From: Phytophthora hibernalis
Taxonomy: Eukaryota > Oomycota > Peronosporomycetes > Peronosporales > Peronosporaceae
NCBI GenBank assembly: GCA_012656075.1
Contig: JAAKBF010000151.1
Location: 1,383,917 to 1,447,916 of the forward strand
Direction: 5' to 3'
Length of the DNA stretch: 64,000 nt
In this document: positions 51,258 through 63,543 of the stretch, in pieces
Numbering within the stretch: the first letter of the stretch is position 1
How the letters are laid out: every line of letters starts with the position of its first letter
Notes under the pieces: generated by a model
Seen by the model: the letters and a program-made list of their open reading frames with translations, nothing else
What the model was told of the DNA's origin: nothing
Databases searched by the model: none
Program-made: the position numbers and the translations under genes

Positions 51258-53066
51258 CTAATTTGGGAATACCAAGCTTACTGCTTCGGCCAGACGATCA
51301 AGATTCTCTGGCGTAGCGCTTTCGCCATAGTTATCGATCAATTGTTTCGTTGCCGGGTCCAGCTCAAAGGCCCGAGAGACACCTAGGATGGACCGTGCGA
51401 GAATATCAGCATCATTTTTTTCAAAGTGGGAGTAGCCTCCATCACTTCCACGAGATCAATCCAGAGGGCGTATCCCCAATGAGGATCACATTCGGCACGC
51501 GAGGGTCTCCATGGACCAGGCTATTCGCGTGGAGCTGCCATAACAATCCAAAGAGGTTCCGTACTCCCTCTAGTGTCGTTGGTCGAGGCAGAGGTTTCCC
51601 AACAGGAGACAGCAATAAGGCCGCGCTACCATCAGTGCTTTCGATGACATCTCGCACAGGAGTAATCGTCAATCCTGTGGGCTGGGCTTTCATCAAGGCC
51701 TTCTTCTCTTGATAAAGACGTCCAACGGAGCATTCCTCCACGATTTTCAGCGCGAAAACCTTCTGACCTGGCCCAGTTACCTTAAAAACGCGTCCATGAG
51801 CGCCACGGCCGAGAAATGCATCGCCCTCCACCACACCAACACCCAATGAAGTGCAGGCATTGGTTAAGTGCGCCACCCATGGCGATATGTTGTCAGTAAT
51901 AAAGCTCTGGAACAATGTTTTCGAGCCCTTATCGACCCACTTCGCTCTTCGAACTTTGGTAACAACAGACCTGTGGCTTTTGATCAACCAAAAGGAGCGG
52001 CGGTCGAATAGAATAGCGCTTGCTAGCTCCTTGGGGCAAAGATACTGCAGATATCGTACCACTTGGCCAAACGAAGCATCCGTTATAGTGAGCTTGCTTT
52101 CGAACAAAATGAGGCAGTCGAACAATTCTTCCACTGCTACTCCAAATCGAAATCCATTCTGGCGTTGCACTCCATCGTCCGGTACCGGTTTGGCACGAAA
52201 CATTCCACGGTGGGTCGCAAATCCATCCGGTTTGAGATCTGTATTCTTGGTAACAAGCGGAGACTGAGACAACCATGGATATCTCTCGCTATTGACGAAT
52301 ACCATACCACAACGGCTTAATACGTCGCTGAAAAAGGAGTAATAAACGCGTCAAAAGCAGCCTCACTCTGAATAGCATCCGCTTGAATCTGAATTGCCTC
52401 TGGCCAAAATGCTTCTTCGTTCTCTGTTGGTGCAGCATCGATGATCATGCCATCCGTTTTCAATCTTCCAGACTCCATTTGACCCAATGCCCCATCGGAG
52501 AAGGAATTTGGTTTGTGTGTCAAATTAGCCTTATTTTGCTCAAGCAGCACTTGCATTTGAACCTGCACTCGGTGAATGCTTGCGGCAGTTTCTCGAAACG
52601 CCGATATCGAATCGTTCTCAACAAACAGGTCATTTGGACTCCTCTTCGGAACCACCACCAGCACGTGAATTTGCTCACTGGATGGAGGCTCCATGTTGTT
52701 CTTCGTGTAGAACCACGTTGATAAGGTCTTTGAGGCCAGAATCTGTTCTCCGGCCGTCAGCGCATTGATGTAGTCGTCGGATTCTCCTTTCACCAGCTTC
52801 AGAGCAGCCCGATGTTCGTCTGGGAGCCACTTGAGACTCTCCTCCATCTCCTCCGCAGAAGGGCGGTAAACAGGGACGACCTCTTTGCCGCCCTCCTCTT
52901 CAACGGGCTGCTTCGCCAGGAAGAGCTGCAACTTGCTTGCTGCAAAGTCGTACTTCTGGTCTTCCGCGATCGCCTTCTTAAAGTCATCCACCGAGTCGTC
53001 TTCAGCCACTCGTATCGAGAATGCACTTCCCGCCACCCCAACGATCGCACAGAAAAGCTTTACCAT
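51258..53066 (-). CDS. Crinkler (CRN) effector with kinase-like C-terminal domain
   Basis: The start ATG at 53066 opens MVKLFCAIVGV. LFLAK lies near residue 50 and HVLVVVP near 138. A linker with a coiled segment (HRVQVQMQVLLEQNKANL) follows. The C-terminal domain is kinase-like: FLGRGAHGRVFKV (Gly loop), FALKIVEE (Lys), HGDPRVPNVIL (catalytic loop) and a WIDLVE segment at the DFG position. This resembles the kinase domain of CRN8-type effectors. Breaks near 52331-52335 (AAAAA), 51461-51466 and 51423-51425 each need one base; counting these gives 604 whole codons. The single-base nature suggests sequence errors, not a pseudogene. The N-terminal half is nearly identical to that of the CRN at 44296. 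Confidence 0.8.
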
Positions 53067-54007
53067 CTCTTCTTGGCTTGGCAAATTCTCGAATGAGAGA
53101 GGAGTTGCAATCGTACTTAAGACGAAACAATTGTTGGTTGCAGAAACTGATATTATATAAAGTATTAAAAATAATTCTCAGACTTTTGGAAGGGTACTTA
53201 CGTACCGCCCTTAGTAGTCTTCCAGAACTTCTGAGGCTATGGATTGGTTGTCACTAGCCATGTTTCATTCAGTACTGCACAAATCCGTGTCCCGCGCCTT
53301 GAGCTGCTGTTAGTGGCGGCGTTGGTGCTATTTTCGGTGCGGTCTCAGCTACATGTACCAAAAACCTTGGTCTCCGATAAAGGTGATGCACGTGTTTTGC
53401 AAGAGTTGACGTCGACCGCCACGGCCGAGGTCGGATCGAGGACCTTTGCGTTGGTAGTCAGCTACGACTGCGACAGTGGCGTGGTGGCGATCGTGAAAAG
53501 TTTTCAAGACGTCGAACGCATCTCCAAGAGAGTTTGAACATTCCGAAATATGAGTGGGCGAGGTCACAGTTTAAGCTTGAACTTTCATGGGCTTGCCGTC
53601 AAACATCTAAATACTTCAAGCTGAAGTTGCAATGTTGCAGTGCTACAAGGTCGATCACAGCACTGCTGTCAGCAGTGGTGATCGCTTAAAGAAGATGGGT
53701 TCCTCGGAATGCGATGAGCTCAGGCTAAGCTCATCGCTGATGCTAAGCTGCTTAGCTCTTGGCATTTAAACACTTGGTGGTCGCGTAATCGCCATTAAAC
53801 CACAGTGGAGACTTTGGTGAATAGCTAAGGTAAATGGCCAAACTAAGGCCACGCTATCAATTTAAGACCGACTGTATTACAACCAATACAAATGCATGAA
53901 TTAGAAATAAAGCCCGACTGTTGGTCAAATATAAATATCGTATGTTTCCACAAGAACCTTCGAGGTCTTATCGCGAGCTTGCAAGTCCGTATCGCTCTCA
54001 TTTCAAA
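53067..54007. other. no supported gene
   Basis: This is the CRN promoter region and sequence up to the pogo fragment. A 97-codon frame at 53244-53537 (+) has one hydrophobic segment but no domain. Nothing else seen. Confidence 0.4.
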
Positions 54008-54735
54008 ATGGCGAAGAAGACGAGCGTGAAGAAACATCAACAAACCCGAAAGAGCTACTCAGCAAGTGTAGAACAAGATGCAATGGTGGCAGTCAAGACG
54101 GGAACGACTATCGCTGACATTAGCAAAGACACAGGAATTCCCGAGCGAAATCTAAGAAGATGGACAGCCAACTCGAGATCTGGTGCTGGCAATGAAGCAA
54201 AGCGGCGTGGCCAACCCCCATGTTGTGCAAAGAAGCCGAGCAGAGTATTTACGACTGGATCATCGGCCGCCAACTAACAGGAAATCCTGTCGCTCGACAA
54301 GCAATCATTCGGATAGCCAGTGACGTATCGATGATCACGTGCGGGAAGATATTGGGGGATGGGTGGTATCGTAGATTTGTGGCTCGTTATCCGACTTTGA
54401 CTAGTCGTCGCTCACAATACGTGGCTAAGGTGCGGAATGCCGTCTCTCACAATGACGTGGCTACCCTGTTTTGGTCCTTGGCAAAGATCGTCATTGAGCA
54501 CAAGATGGATGCCTCACGGGTTTTCAACATGGATGAGACTGCTTTTGAAAGCGGAAAGAAGTCCACTCAAGTTGTGGCGTTGCGTGGATCCAAAAATATG
54601 TGGCACACTGACGCAAAGATGAACTTTCACCTTTCGTTTGTTGCCTGTGGAAGCGCTAGTGGCTTTGTGGTGCCGCCTCTCTTTATCTTTCCTGGAGAAA
54701 GGTGGACAACCACATCCTGGAGTCGTCGGATATGA
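54008..54735 (+). pseudogene. pogo-type transposase fragment, 3' truncated
   Basis: It begins MAKKTSVKKHQQ with a helix-turn-helix (VAVKTGTTIADISKDTGIPE), changes frame near 54225, and continues with LGDGWYRRFVARYPTLTS and FNMDETAFESGKK. It stops after FVVPPLFIFPGE, before the second catalytic Asp. The retroelement gag frame begins directly behind this point, so a deletion or insertion joined the two. It is related to but clearly diverged from the transposase at 42069. Confidence 0.8.
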
Positions 54736-57700
54736 GTGGCGGAAGTGACTACGCTGCTGAGACAGCAGCAAGAATTAATGGACAAACTAGTGAATCGTCC
54801 GTCTACGGAGAAGCGAGTAGAGGGTATCTCCATGGCGAAGTACAGTGGGTCACTTGACGAGAGCTTGGGTCTATTCCTCGGCCAAGCTCGCCTGTTCTTC
54901 GAAGCCAAGGACATCAACAGACGAATGCCAGTAATAGTCGCCGGGTCCTTGCGATGATGGTATCAAATCTTCAAGGCCAGGCTGCTGCGTGGTACGTCAC
55001 GCAACAAGGCAGTATCAACACTATTGATGAGCTTGCTGATGCTCTGCGCCGCGAGTTCATCCCTGCGGATTTGCAAGAACGATTGCGAGATGCGCTATAC
55101 CAACTGAAGCAACGAGAATGGCGTGATCTCGTGGATTATGTCACTCGCCACCGCTAATTGATTATGCGTTTTAAAGACACGAGCGAAATCGACAAGATTG
55201 CTCTATTTACCCGGGGTTTGGTGACCCAAACGCGTGCTGAAGTGGTATGCCGTCGATGCACTACTATACGCGACGCCATAAGCATTGCAATGAAGTATGA
55301 GCGTGCGCATCCACAGCAACAACAGTCTGGACAAAGTGGTGGTCGCTTTCGCGGACGCCCATTCGAAGGACATCGCGGTCAAGGTCAACGCAGCGATCCG
55401 GGTCCAGAGCCGATGGAAATTGGCCAGGGGGATTCATATCCCGCGACGAGTGTTTTCAGCGCAACCTGTGCTTTTTCTGTGAGAAGCCAGGGCATCGTAT
55501 GGCAAACTGCCGACAGCGTAGCAGAAACGAGCAATCAGCAGCTGATCGTTCGGGTAACCTCATTCGACAGCAAGTTGGTAACATGCAAGAAGCCATACCC
55601 GAGGTGTTCGATCGCCTTACCATCAATGTCGCTGCTATCGGAGGTTCCGGTCGGCACCAATTGCTGCGGAAGAACGGTGCTGTGGGGAACCGTGAGGTTC
55701 TGATCCTGTTGGATAGCGGCGCCGATCATAATGTTATTCGCAAAGGACTCTGCACCAAGATTATCCGTCGCAAACGTCCAGTGGCAGAGCGCTTTGATGG
55801 GTCTACGACGCAGGTGCAGTGGGTGAACGAAGTGAAAGATGATATCAGCTTTGACGGGTTCGTCTTGCGTGACATGGTATTCTCGAAGTAGGATTTACCC
55901 TCCACACATGATGTCATTTTTGGCAAATCTTTTTCGATCAGTATAACCCAGTCATCAACTGGAGAACTCACGACGTGCAGCTGGACGCTGGTCTGCGAGC
56001 CTCAGTGCCGCGTTCCAAGTCGAGATGGATGCCTTCGAAGCAGCGGTGCGGGCCTAGATACGGAAGATGATCGCCCATCCAGCAAACAAGATGGATTTTT
56101 CCTCGAAGACGTGGACCCAGCGATGCTGTGTGACGACGACCAAGCGTTTTTGGACGCAGCCCGGAGTGGAAGGACATACTTGAGGCGAACACGATTCCTC
56201 GTGAGTATTGGCTACCTCCACAAGAGGTCAGCCAAGCAACGTTCGAAAAGACAATGCAGCTGGGATCATACGAGGAAGTGTATCGCGTCAAAGTATCGGC
56301 GTCGTTGGCGGTGAATGCAGTGCCTAATTTTTTAAGTGCTCTATTGGTTGAGTATGCAGACGTATTTCCAGAACAACTGCCGGAAAAGCTACCCAAGGCT
56401 CGTGCAGTCGAATTTGAGCTGGCAATGAAGCCCGGGGCGCGACCGACTTCGCGTGCACCCTTCAGACTCTCACGCACAGAGCAAGATGCACTAGACGTGT
56501 TTGTGGGTGAGCTACTACAAAAAGGCTGGCTGGAAGTATCGGACTCACCGTGCGTATCGAACATATTTGGCATCCCGAAAAAGGATACTACCACTAGAAT
56601 AGCGCCAACGCGATCGCAATGGATCAAGAGTGGCAACAGTACACTACCCATTCGTTGGGTAGTATACTATCGCTACATCAACGGCCAGACAGAAGAGCCA
56701 AAAATTCCGCTGCCTCGAATCGATGAGCTATTCGGTCGTATCGTCGGGTGCTCTGTGTTCTCAACCATCGATCTTGCTCAGGGCTACCACCAGATACGAG
56801 TTGCATCTACGAGCCGAAAGTACACTGCCTTCAGGACGGACGAGGAAACATATCATTGGTGTGTCGCTCCGATGGGGCTTAGTGTATGCCAGGTGTGTGG
56901 TCCCGACTTATGCGACTTTTGTTTGGAAAGTTCGCCTTTGTCGTGGTGTACCTCGATGATCTTTGCATTTACTCTCACTCCGCGGAAGAACATTGCGAGC
57001 ATCTGCGCCAAGTTTTCGACGTCTTGCGAGCTGAACGACTGTACGCACGACGATCAAAGTGCGTCTTTGGAGATGAGTCTGTGAACTTCTTAGGTCACAC
57101 AGTAATGAAGGATGGATTGCGCGTCGACAAGCGCAAGACGTTGGCAATTGAGAAATTTTCTGACCCAACAACATCCAAGCAACTTCTTAGCTTCCTGGGG
57201 TTGGCTGGTTATTATCGTCGATTCATTTGTGATTTTGCTGAGATTGTGCTGCCCTGAGTGAGTTGGTGAAGCAAAACATGGGAGACGAGCAGAAGCGGGC
57301 ATTCGTGCAACTCAAGCTCCGTTTACAACAAGCTCCTGAACTACAGCTTCCAGACTTTGACAAGCCATTCGTGGTGACGACAGGTGCTTCAGATCGCTGT
57401 TGTGGAGGCGTACTGTCTCAACGAGTCTCGGGAAATGACATGCCTGCCGCCTTCTTTTCGAAGAAACTCTCGTCGGCCGAACGCAACTGGCCTGTGCATG
57501 AGCAGGAATTGTTCGCCATTAAGCTTGCCCTGTCCAAGTGGCGACATTACTTGTATGGACGAAAGTTTGACTTTTTACGGATAATTCAGCGTGCTCCTGG
57601 TTCATGCAACACCCTCAAGTGTCCGGCAAATTAGCGAGGTGGCTGGATTTTGTTGGGCAATTCACGTTCACGCTCCACCACGTGAAAGGAGCTGCTTACG

Positions 57701-59560
57701 TTGTCGCTGATGCATTGTCACGACCAGCGGAACTCCAAGCTTCGAATGAGAAATCTGACCAGACCGATATTCTACAGCCTATCGTACACCAGTGCGATGA
57801 TCACTGTACTGCGGACAACAAGTCCACAAGATATCGAATCTCTCTCTTTCCCTACTTCCGGAATCCGACTGTCACTTGCTTCTGGACGACGACTTCCGGG
57901 GAGAGGTGTCGCGGCACCGGTGATGGTAGCGCACGAAGTGCTGACGATCAAAGTGGGTGAAGCAACGATTGCCATCACAAACGTGCATCTGGACTCGGCC
58001 ACCAAACGCGTGTTCAAGCAAGGATACCGACGCGACCCTCACTTCGCTGGTTTAGGAAGTCGTCGCCATTCAAGAAAGTGTCAGGCGCAATATTGCGCTG
58101 GGAACAAGGCCTAGTTTATCTGGAGACTGGAGAAGCCGTTCGACGACTTTGTGTTCCTGATTATGGTGACCTGCGCATTGCACTTTTGGCAGAATTCCAC
58201 GACGGCCCAGTAGCTGCACACCCGGGTATCCGACGGACTCAATTGAAATTAAGTCAATGGTACCATGCTGGTCGATATCAAGCGCTACGTACAAAGCTGC
58301 GCCACCTGCGCTCGCTTCAAGTCGAGCAGTTTGCGAAGGAACGGCGAGCTCATGCCACTACCTGTGCCTTCCGAATGCTGGCAGATTGTGGGGATTGACT
58401 TCGTCACAGGACTTCCAGCATCTTCGGGCTACGACGCCATTATGGTGTGCATCGACCATTTGAGTAAGAGGTCAAAGTACGTGGCAACACATTCGACAGC
58501 AACAGGTGCACAGTCCGCAGCTCTCTTTTGATGTAGTTGTTCGCAACCATGGACTACCAGCTGCAATCGTGAGCGACCGTGACCCGAGGTTCACCGGTTC
58601 GTTTTGGCAAGAACTGATGCGCATTATGGGAGTCAAGCTACGAATGACGACGGCATTTCGTGCTCAAGCGGATGGACAAACTGAGCGGCAAATCAGAGTT
58701 CTCGAAGATGGACTTCGCTGTATGGTGTCTCTGCACGGGACAAATTGGTCCGAGGTGTTATCTACTGTGGAGTACGCTCACGCGACGTTGGTGAGCTCTT
58801 CGACCAAAATGTCGCCATTTCAAATTGACACAGGTCGCGTGGATCGTACGCCAGGTGTCGAGGCGGGGACCCGAAATGATTTTGCTGCCAATTTTGTGGA
58901 AGAGCGCCTGAAGATTATCGAAGCCGCACAAAGGAACTTACGTGACGCCAAGGTCCGGCAGAAAGCGTATTACGACCAAGGCCGTAGTTTTGTGCAGTTT
59001 GAGGAAGGCGATTGGGTGTACCTGAGCACATGAAACCTACCTCTCGCTCATGCAGCGCGTGGAACCCGTATTGACAAAGACACACTAGCAGCTACATTTG
59101 TGGGCCCTTTCCAGATCACCAAAATGGTGAACTAGAACATGGCCAAGTTAGACTTGCCGAAGACCATGCGCCGACTGCATAACAGCTTCAACGTCGACGT
59201 GCTGCGTCACGTTGTCGAGTCTCCAGCAGGGTCCCTGAGCCGGCCATTGCCAAAGGTATCTCCAGTACACTTTTCCCCGGACAACGACGATCGCGTCCTA
59301 CATGTGATCGAGCGGCTGGTCAAGCAACGAACACGCCGCAGAAAGAAGCAATTCTTGGTACATTGGCAAGAGTGAAGACACTTGGGAAAACGAAGCCAAT
59401 ATTCATGTCGCAGTTGCGATTACTATTCAGATGCTTATGCAGGAGGATGTGTATTTGGAATCAAATGAAACATGCTGGCGGGCTCGAGTAGCACAGCATT
59501 TCCAAGCAGATGGTTGGTGGTTCAAACCCACTGCGCGTCCTATCTTCACGTAAGGTTCGT
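54736..59560 (+). mobile_element. Ty3/gypsy chromovirus, gag-pol broken into many frames
   Basis: In order: gag 54736-55430 (LLRQQQELMDKLVNRPSTEK, LRREFIPADLQERLRDALYQ); a CCHC knuckle (CFFCEKPGHRMANC, near 55470-55515); a protease (LLDSGADHNVI, near 55710); RT 56254-57200 (VFSTIDLAQGYHQIRV, then YLDDLCIYS); RNase H 57263-57720 (RNWPVHEQELFAIKLAL, YVVADALSRP); integrase 58078-59033 (AAHPGIRRTQ; CATCARFKSS; IVSDRDPRFTGSFW; ADGQTERQIRVLEDGL); and a chromodomain end (FLVHWQE, then TWENEANI, to about 59430). Catalytic residues appear intact, while frames break at least ten times. No LTR was found on either side; the 5' side abuts a pogo fragment. Confidence 0.85.
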
Positions 59561-60947
59561 CGCTCGTCCGTTCGCCGAAGTCCGTTTCGTGCACCCATGT
59601 GGTAATAGATTAATATCTCCTACGCTAACCACCGCAGTTGCTTGAGGTGACAGGACTAAGGTTAGGTACACGAGAACGATGTGGGTTAGAAGGACACGAG
59701 AGTTTTGTTTTATATCTAAACGTCTGACATTTTGTGACAGCAGCCATGTGACGAGACTTCAACTTCAACTTAAGCGACGAATAACTACCTAGATTTGCAT
59801 CTATTCCACAATAAAGATGAACACGACCCAATTGGCTTTCAGTTATGTTAAAAGAATGGAAATGTTTGTATTTGTTTGAGTTAGACCCCAGGACAAAACC
59901 CTTGGTGTAAACCTGAGTCTTCTATCTAACTGCTGGTGGAAATCTAAAAGTACAAGATTGTGGTGTAGCGGGATCAGCCAAAATCTTGTTAAGGCCAGAT
60001 CCGACTTCCCACTGCGCCCAGACACCAACTAACGGAGGGGGTCCGTGATCTGCTGAACTTGGTCTTACCTTGTGTACCCGTTGGTGGGCTGGATCTGCTC
60101 TCTCGGGACCCCGAAGAGTGCAGTGATGAGAAGTCTTGAACGTCCTGGCGGGATGCAGGGACGGGGTGGAGTAGCGCGGAAGTCTTCACGCTACAGCCGA
60201 GTATATGGCTCGATCGGGGTTGTCTAGAGTCGATCGAGGGCTTGGACTTGATCCGAAGCCTGGGGATGCCTTGTGGGCGTTGCTTTCCTTTCCTTTTCCT
60301 TTCCTTTGTGTGCTTGCCGCTTCCAATAGGGGGACTTGAGTTGATGAGAAGTTTGAAGACGATCGACGGCCAAACAGTAGTCCAGTCGATCGAGGTATAC
60401 ACTAGAACGATAGAGACTTAGGTGTAGGAAGGTTGGCCAATGTATTATCCGATCCTTACGCTACAACACTAGATCTACTAATGCTAGTATGCAAACACCT
60501 TATGGGGCCAATGTTCTTCCCGTCTGGAAGGCACTTATGATGTTCAGTGCAAATTCAAGTCTGATTTATAGTTATGTCTATCTCAGCCAAACACTTAGTC
60601 TGAACTCCACTAAACGACCGCTAGATGCCTTGCGTGTCACCTGCCGCCGCTCTTACCCATCCTTCCCGGTGCCTTCGTACACTCGTCGATGTCGACTTCG
60701 CCCAATCTTGAGAAACAGCTGGTCGATCGGCGGATCCTCGATCGAAGAGCGACCGGGGTGTTACGATCGGAGAGCGATCGAGGTACGATCGTCGATCGGG
60801 AGATTCCGACGCACCGATCGACGTCGATTTGGACTCATCTGCGATACCATCTTCTTTGTCTCACTTGATCTCGGCCCCCGACATCAACCCAGGACATGAG
60901 CGCATAGTCCCCGTGAGACACCCAAGCTTTTTTTAGCGGAATCGGCG
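59561..60947. other. possible 5' LTR/leader of the next retroelement
   Basis: There is no gene. A pyrimidine tract (TTTCCTTTCCTTTTCCTTTC) lies at 60287-60306. From 60150 onward CGATCG/GATCG words become frequent, as in the gag gene downstream, so this is probably its leader. I could not define an LTR pair. Confidence 0.4.
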
Positions 60948-61106
60948 GTGGTGCTTTTCTTATCTTCGCCCCGTCTTTCTCATAGCCGGTCCGCCAATCT
61001 TATTAGGCGCTTCGCCACAACCGCCCTCGTCCGAAGTTGGGGCCGTACAGCGGTTGAACTTCGGTCGCTCATTCGCCAATCTTCTTCCTGCTATCCAAGC
61101 TGCCTC

Positions 61107-63170
61107 ATGAGCGATCACCTATCTGAGACTTCGGAGCGACTTCCGAGCAACACCTCGCCTCGGTCGCGATCACCCTCTCCCGGCCTGGCTTCGCGCAGAT
61201 CGGTCGCCACGGCTCGTTCTGCATTAGGTGCGCCACGGCAGGTTGCATTCCTGGAAGTGGAGCTCCGCCAGGTTCGGACCACCCGAAATCAGCTGCTGCA
61301 AGACCGTGCGGGGCAAGACCAAACCATGACCCGGATGTCCAACGAACTGCGAGGTCTGGAGCACCTCCGCCAAGACCAAGACGCAGAGATCCGACGTCTG
61401 CGTGCCGAGATCGACGCTCGTCAGCAGGGGCCTGCTAGCTTCGCCGCGTCGGCAGAACTCCAAGATCTGCGCTTTCAAGTCCAGCAACAGAGTGACGATC
61501 TCCATGAATCGGAACGCCGTCTCGCTCGTATGCAGCAAGAGCTGTCTCGTGGAGGAGACCAACCGAGATCTGGCTTACCAGCTCGATCTGGCCTCTGACA
61601 CCGTGGACGATCTCCGAGCGCAAGTCGACTGCAGTGAACGTGAGCTGTTGTTCGCTCGCGACAACCATCTCATGGGTCTGGGGGCACGATCAGCACTTCG
61701 CAATCTGTGGCACACAGCCCATCTAGCCGGGTCTCCGTGGCGGCTGGCTCTCTCTGTCTGCTTCTCCTTCACCGTCCCGCGATCGGCTCCTTCTTCGTCG
61801 CCTCGCGATCTGCACGAAGAGAGATCGGAGTCGATCGGCGTCTCCATCGCAGCAGCCGGACTCTCGCAAGAGGCGTGAACACCCTGCACATCCAGCCAGC
61901 CGATCACCGACACCTTCCGGTTCCGACGTCGAAGAACCGGAGTCGATCGAGGGAGAACCAGAGTTGGTCGAGGAGATCCAAGACGACGGCGGTGATGACG
62001 ACTACGAGTTGTTCGGGACCCTCCGAGTCAGTCCCACCTCATGGCGCGGGCGAAAACGCGACACCGAAAAGGAAGAAGAGGCAACCGAAGAAAAGGCCGG
62101 CGAGGAAAAGGAGAGGGGAAAGACAACACTCACCGACGAACAGGAGGAGGAAGAAGGGGGACGATGAAGACGAGATCGACGATCAGGCCTTGGCGGCTTT
62201 ATCTCGATCTCGCTCTGAAGCTCGTCGCCGATCAGCTGGGCCTGAAGGCGAGCCTTCTCACCCGATCGAAGTCCCCGGTTCCGATGGCCCCGAGTCCTCT
62301 CCTTCTGGATCACCGAACGGGTCGCCGGACGGATCGCCAGGCGGATCGCCAGGTGGATCCTCCACCATCTCCAGGGCCTCAAGGCGGACTGACCCCGCCC
62401 CTGTTCGATCTATCCACTTCCATCCCGGGATTCGATCGTCCCCGCCACTTTAATCAAGCTGACGTCGAGCCTTGGTCGGCCGCGATCGTGAACCAGTTGC
62501 AGCTAACCGGGATGATCCGCCGCACGCTGCTCGATCACTTCTCGATGCCAGCGGGCTGGTACTTCCTAGGCGTATGCGCGGAGTTCGTGGGCCTGCTCCT
62601 GGGACTGGTTATCTGGACACCCTTATCACCGGCCCGAACGTCACTGCTTTGATGAATTCCACGCCATGGGAAGTCATGGAAAATACTGTGGACGCGGTGA
62701 CCTTCGACGTGCGTCGACACCTGGCTGCCCGCACTGCATTGATCTTGGCGTTCGAGGAGCAATATCTCCAAGCATTCTGGGAGATGACACTATCTGCCGA
62801 TCACGACTGCGCAGATGGACGCCGATCCTGTCCTCGCGGATTATCACGCCCGACGCCGACGGCGTCGGATCGACGCAGGTGTACACTGGCGTCAACTCTT
62901 GACGAACTGTTACCTCTGATGCGAGATGGTTGGTCTGACGTGGATTTGCTGCTAGATCCGCTGATCCTTCACATACCGCCCACAGCCCCTGAGACGACCT
63001 GGTACCCAGGTCAACCATCTCTTGCCAACCACCGAACACCACCTGATGATCTACTCGAGGCTCTGGACGAAAGCCACGACGCTGACCATTGGCGCAACCA
63101 ATTCCGCGATCTTCCTCAGGAACACCCTGCTCGTCGAGTCAACCGCCTGCGGAACAAGTTCGTCCCGTAG
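61107..63170 (+). CDS. coiled-coil gag-like protein of a second Ty3/gypsy family (frameshifted)
   Basis: The start MSDHLSETSER at 61107 is followed by an Arg/Ser-rich leader. A long coiled coil follows (EVELRQVRTTRNQLLQDRAG, LRQDQDAEIRRLRAEIDAR, SDDLHESERRLARMQQEL, then in the next frame DLAYQLDLASDTVDDLRAQV). Next is an acidic-basic disordered middle (PESIEGEPELVEEIQDDGGD; Lys/Arg/Glu runs). GSPDGSPGGSPGGS repeats lie near 62330, then a folded gag-like part (FNQADVEPWSAAIVNQLQLT; FDVRRHLAARTALILAFEEQ) to about 63170. Frames change about four times. The composition is dominated by GATCG words. No protease or pol follows on this strand in the window. Confidence 0.55.
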
Positions 63171-63543
63171 CCGCACCCGTCAGTCGATCCCACACGATCT
63201 CGCACGATCTCGACACCACCGATCGGGATTTCCTCGATCCATTCGCTTACGCCTCCTGGCGGTTGCCATTCGACATCCGGAGTTGTAGTCTGAGATCCGA
63301 CAGCTTTACTTTTCAATTCCACACGTTCTTTTCTTCTTGAGCCCTGATCTGTCTGGTCTTCCCAACTTCTTGACATAGTTGCTCGGTTAAGCAGTGTCTG
63401 ATTCCGACCTCATCGTGTGAGGCGGGATCCGGCCTAGACTTCCAAGACTCATATACATGCATATGTAAAACTCATACAAATATCCTTTCCGCCGATCTGC
63501 AGCCTCCCTGCAGATCCGTCTTCCGATTACGTCCCGGAGCAGC
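63171..63543. other. junction between plus-strand gag and minus-strand pol end
   Basis: No gene recognised. It may contain the 3' LTR of the minus-strand element. Confidence 0.35.

Noticed and set aside
59478..59545. Possible tRNA with B-box-like GGTTCAAACCC
   Set aside because: No matching anticodon arm and only a weak acceptor stem could be drawn.
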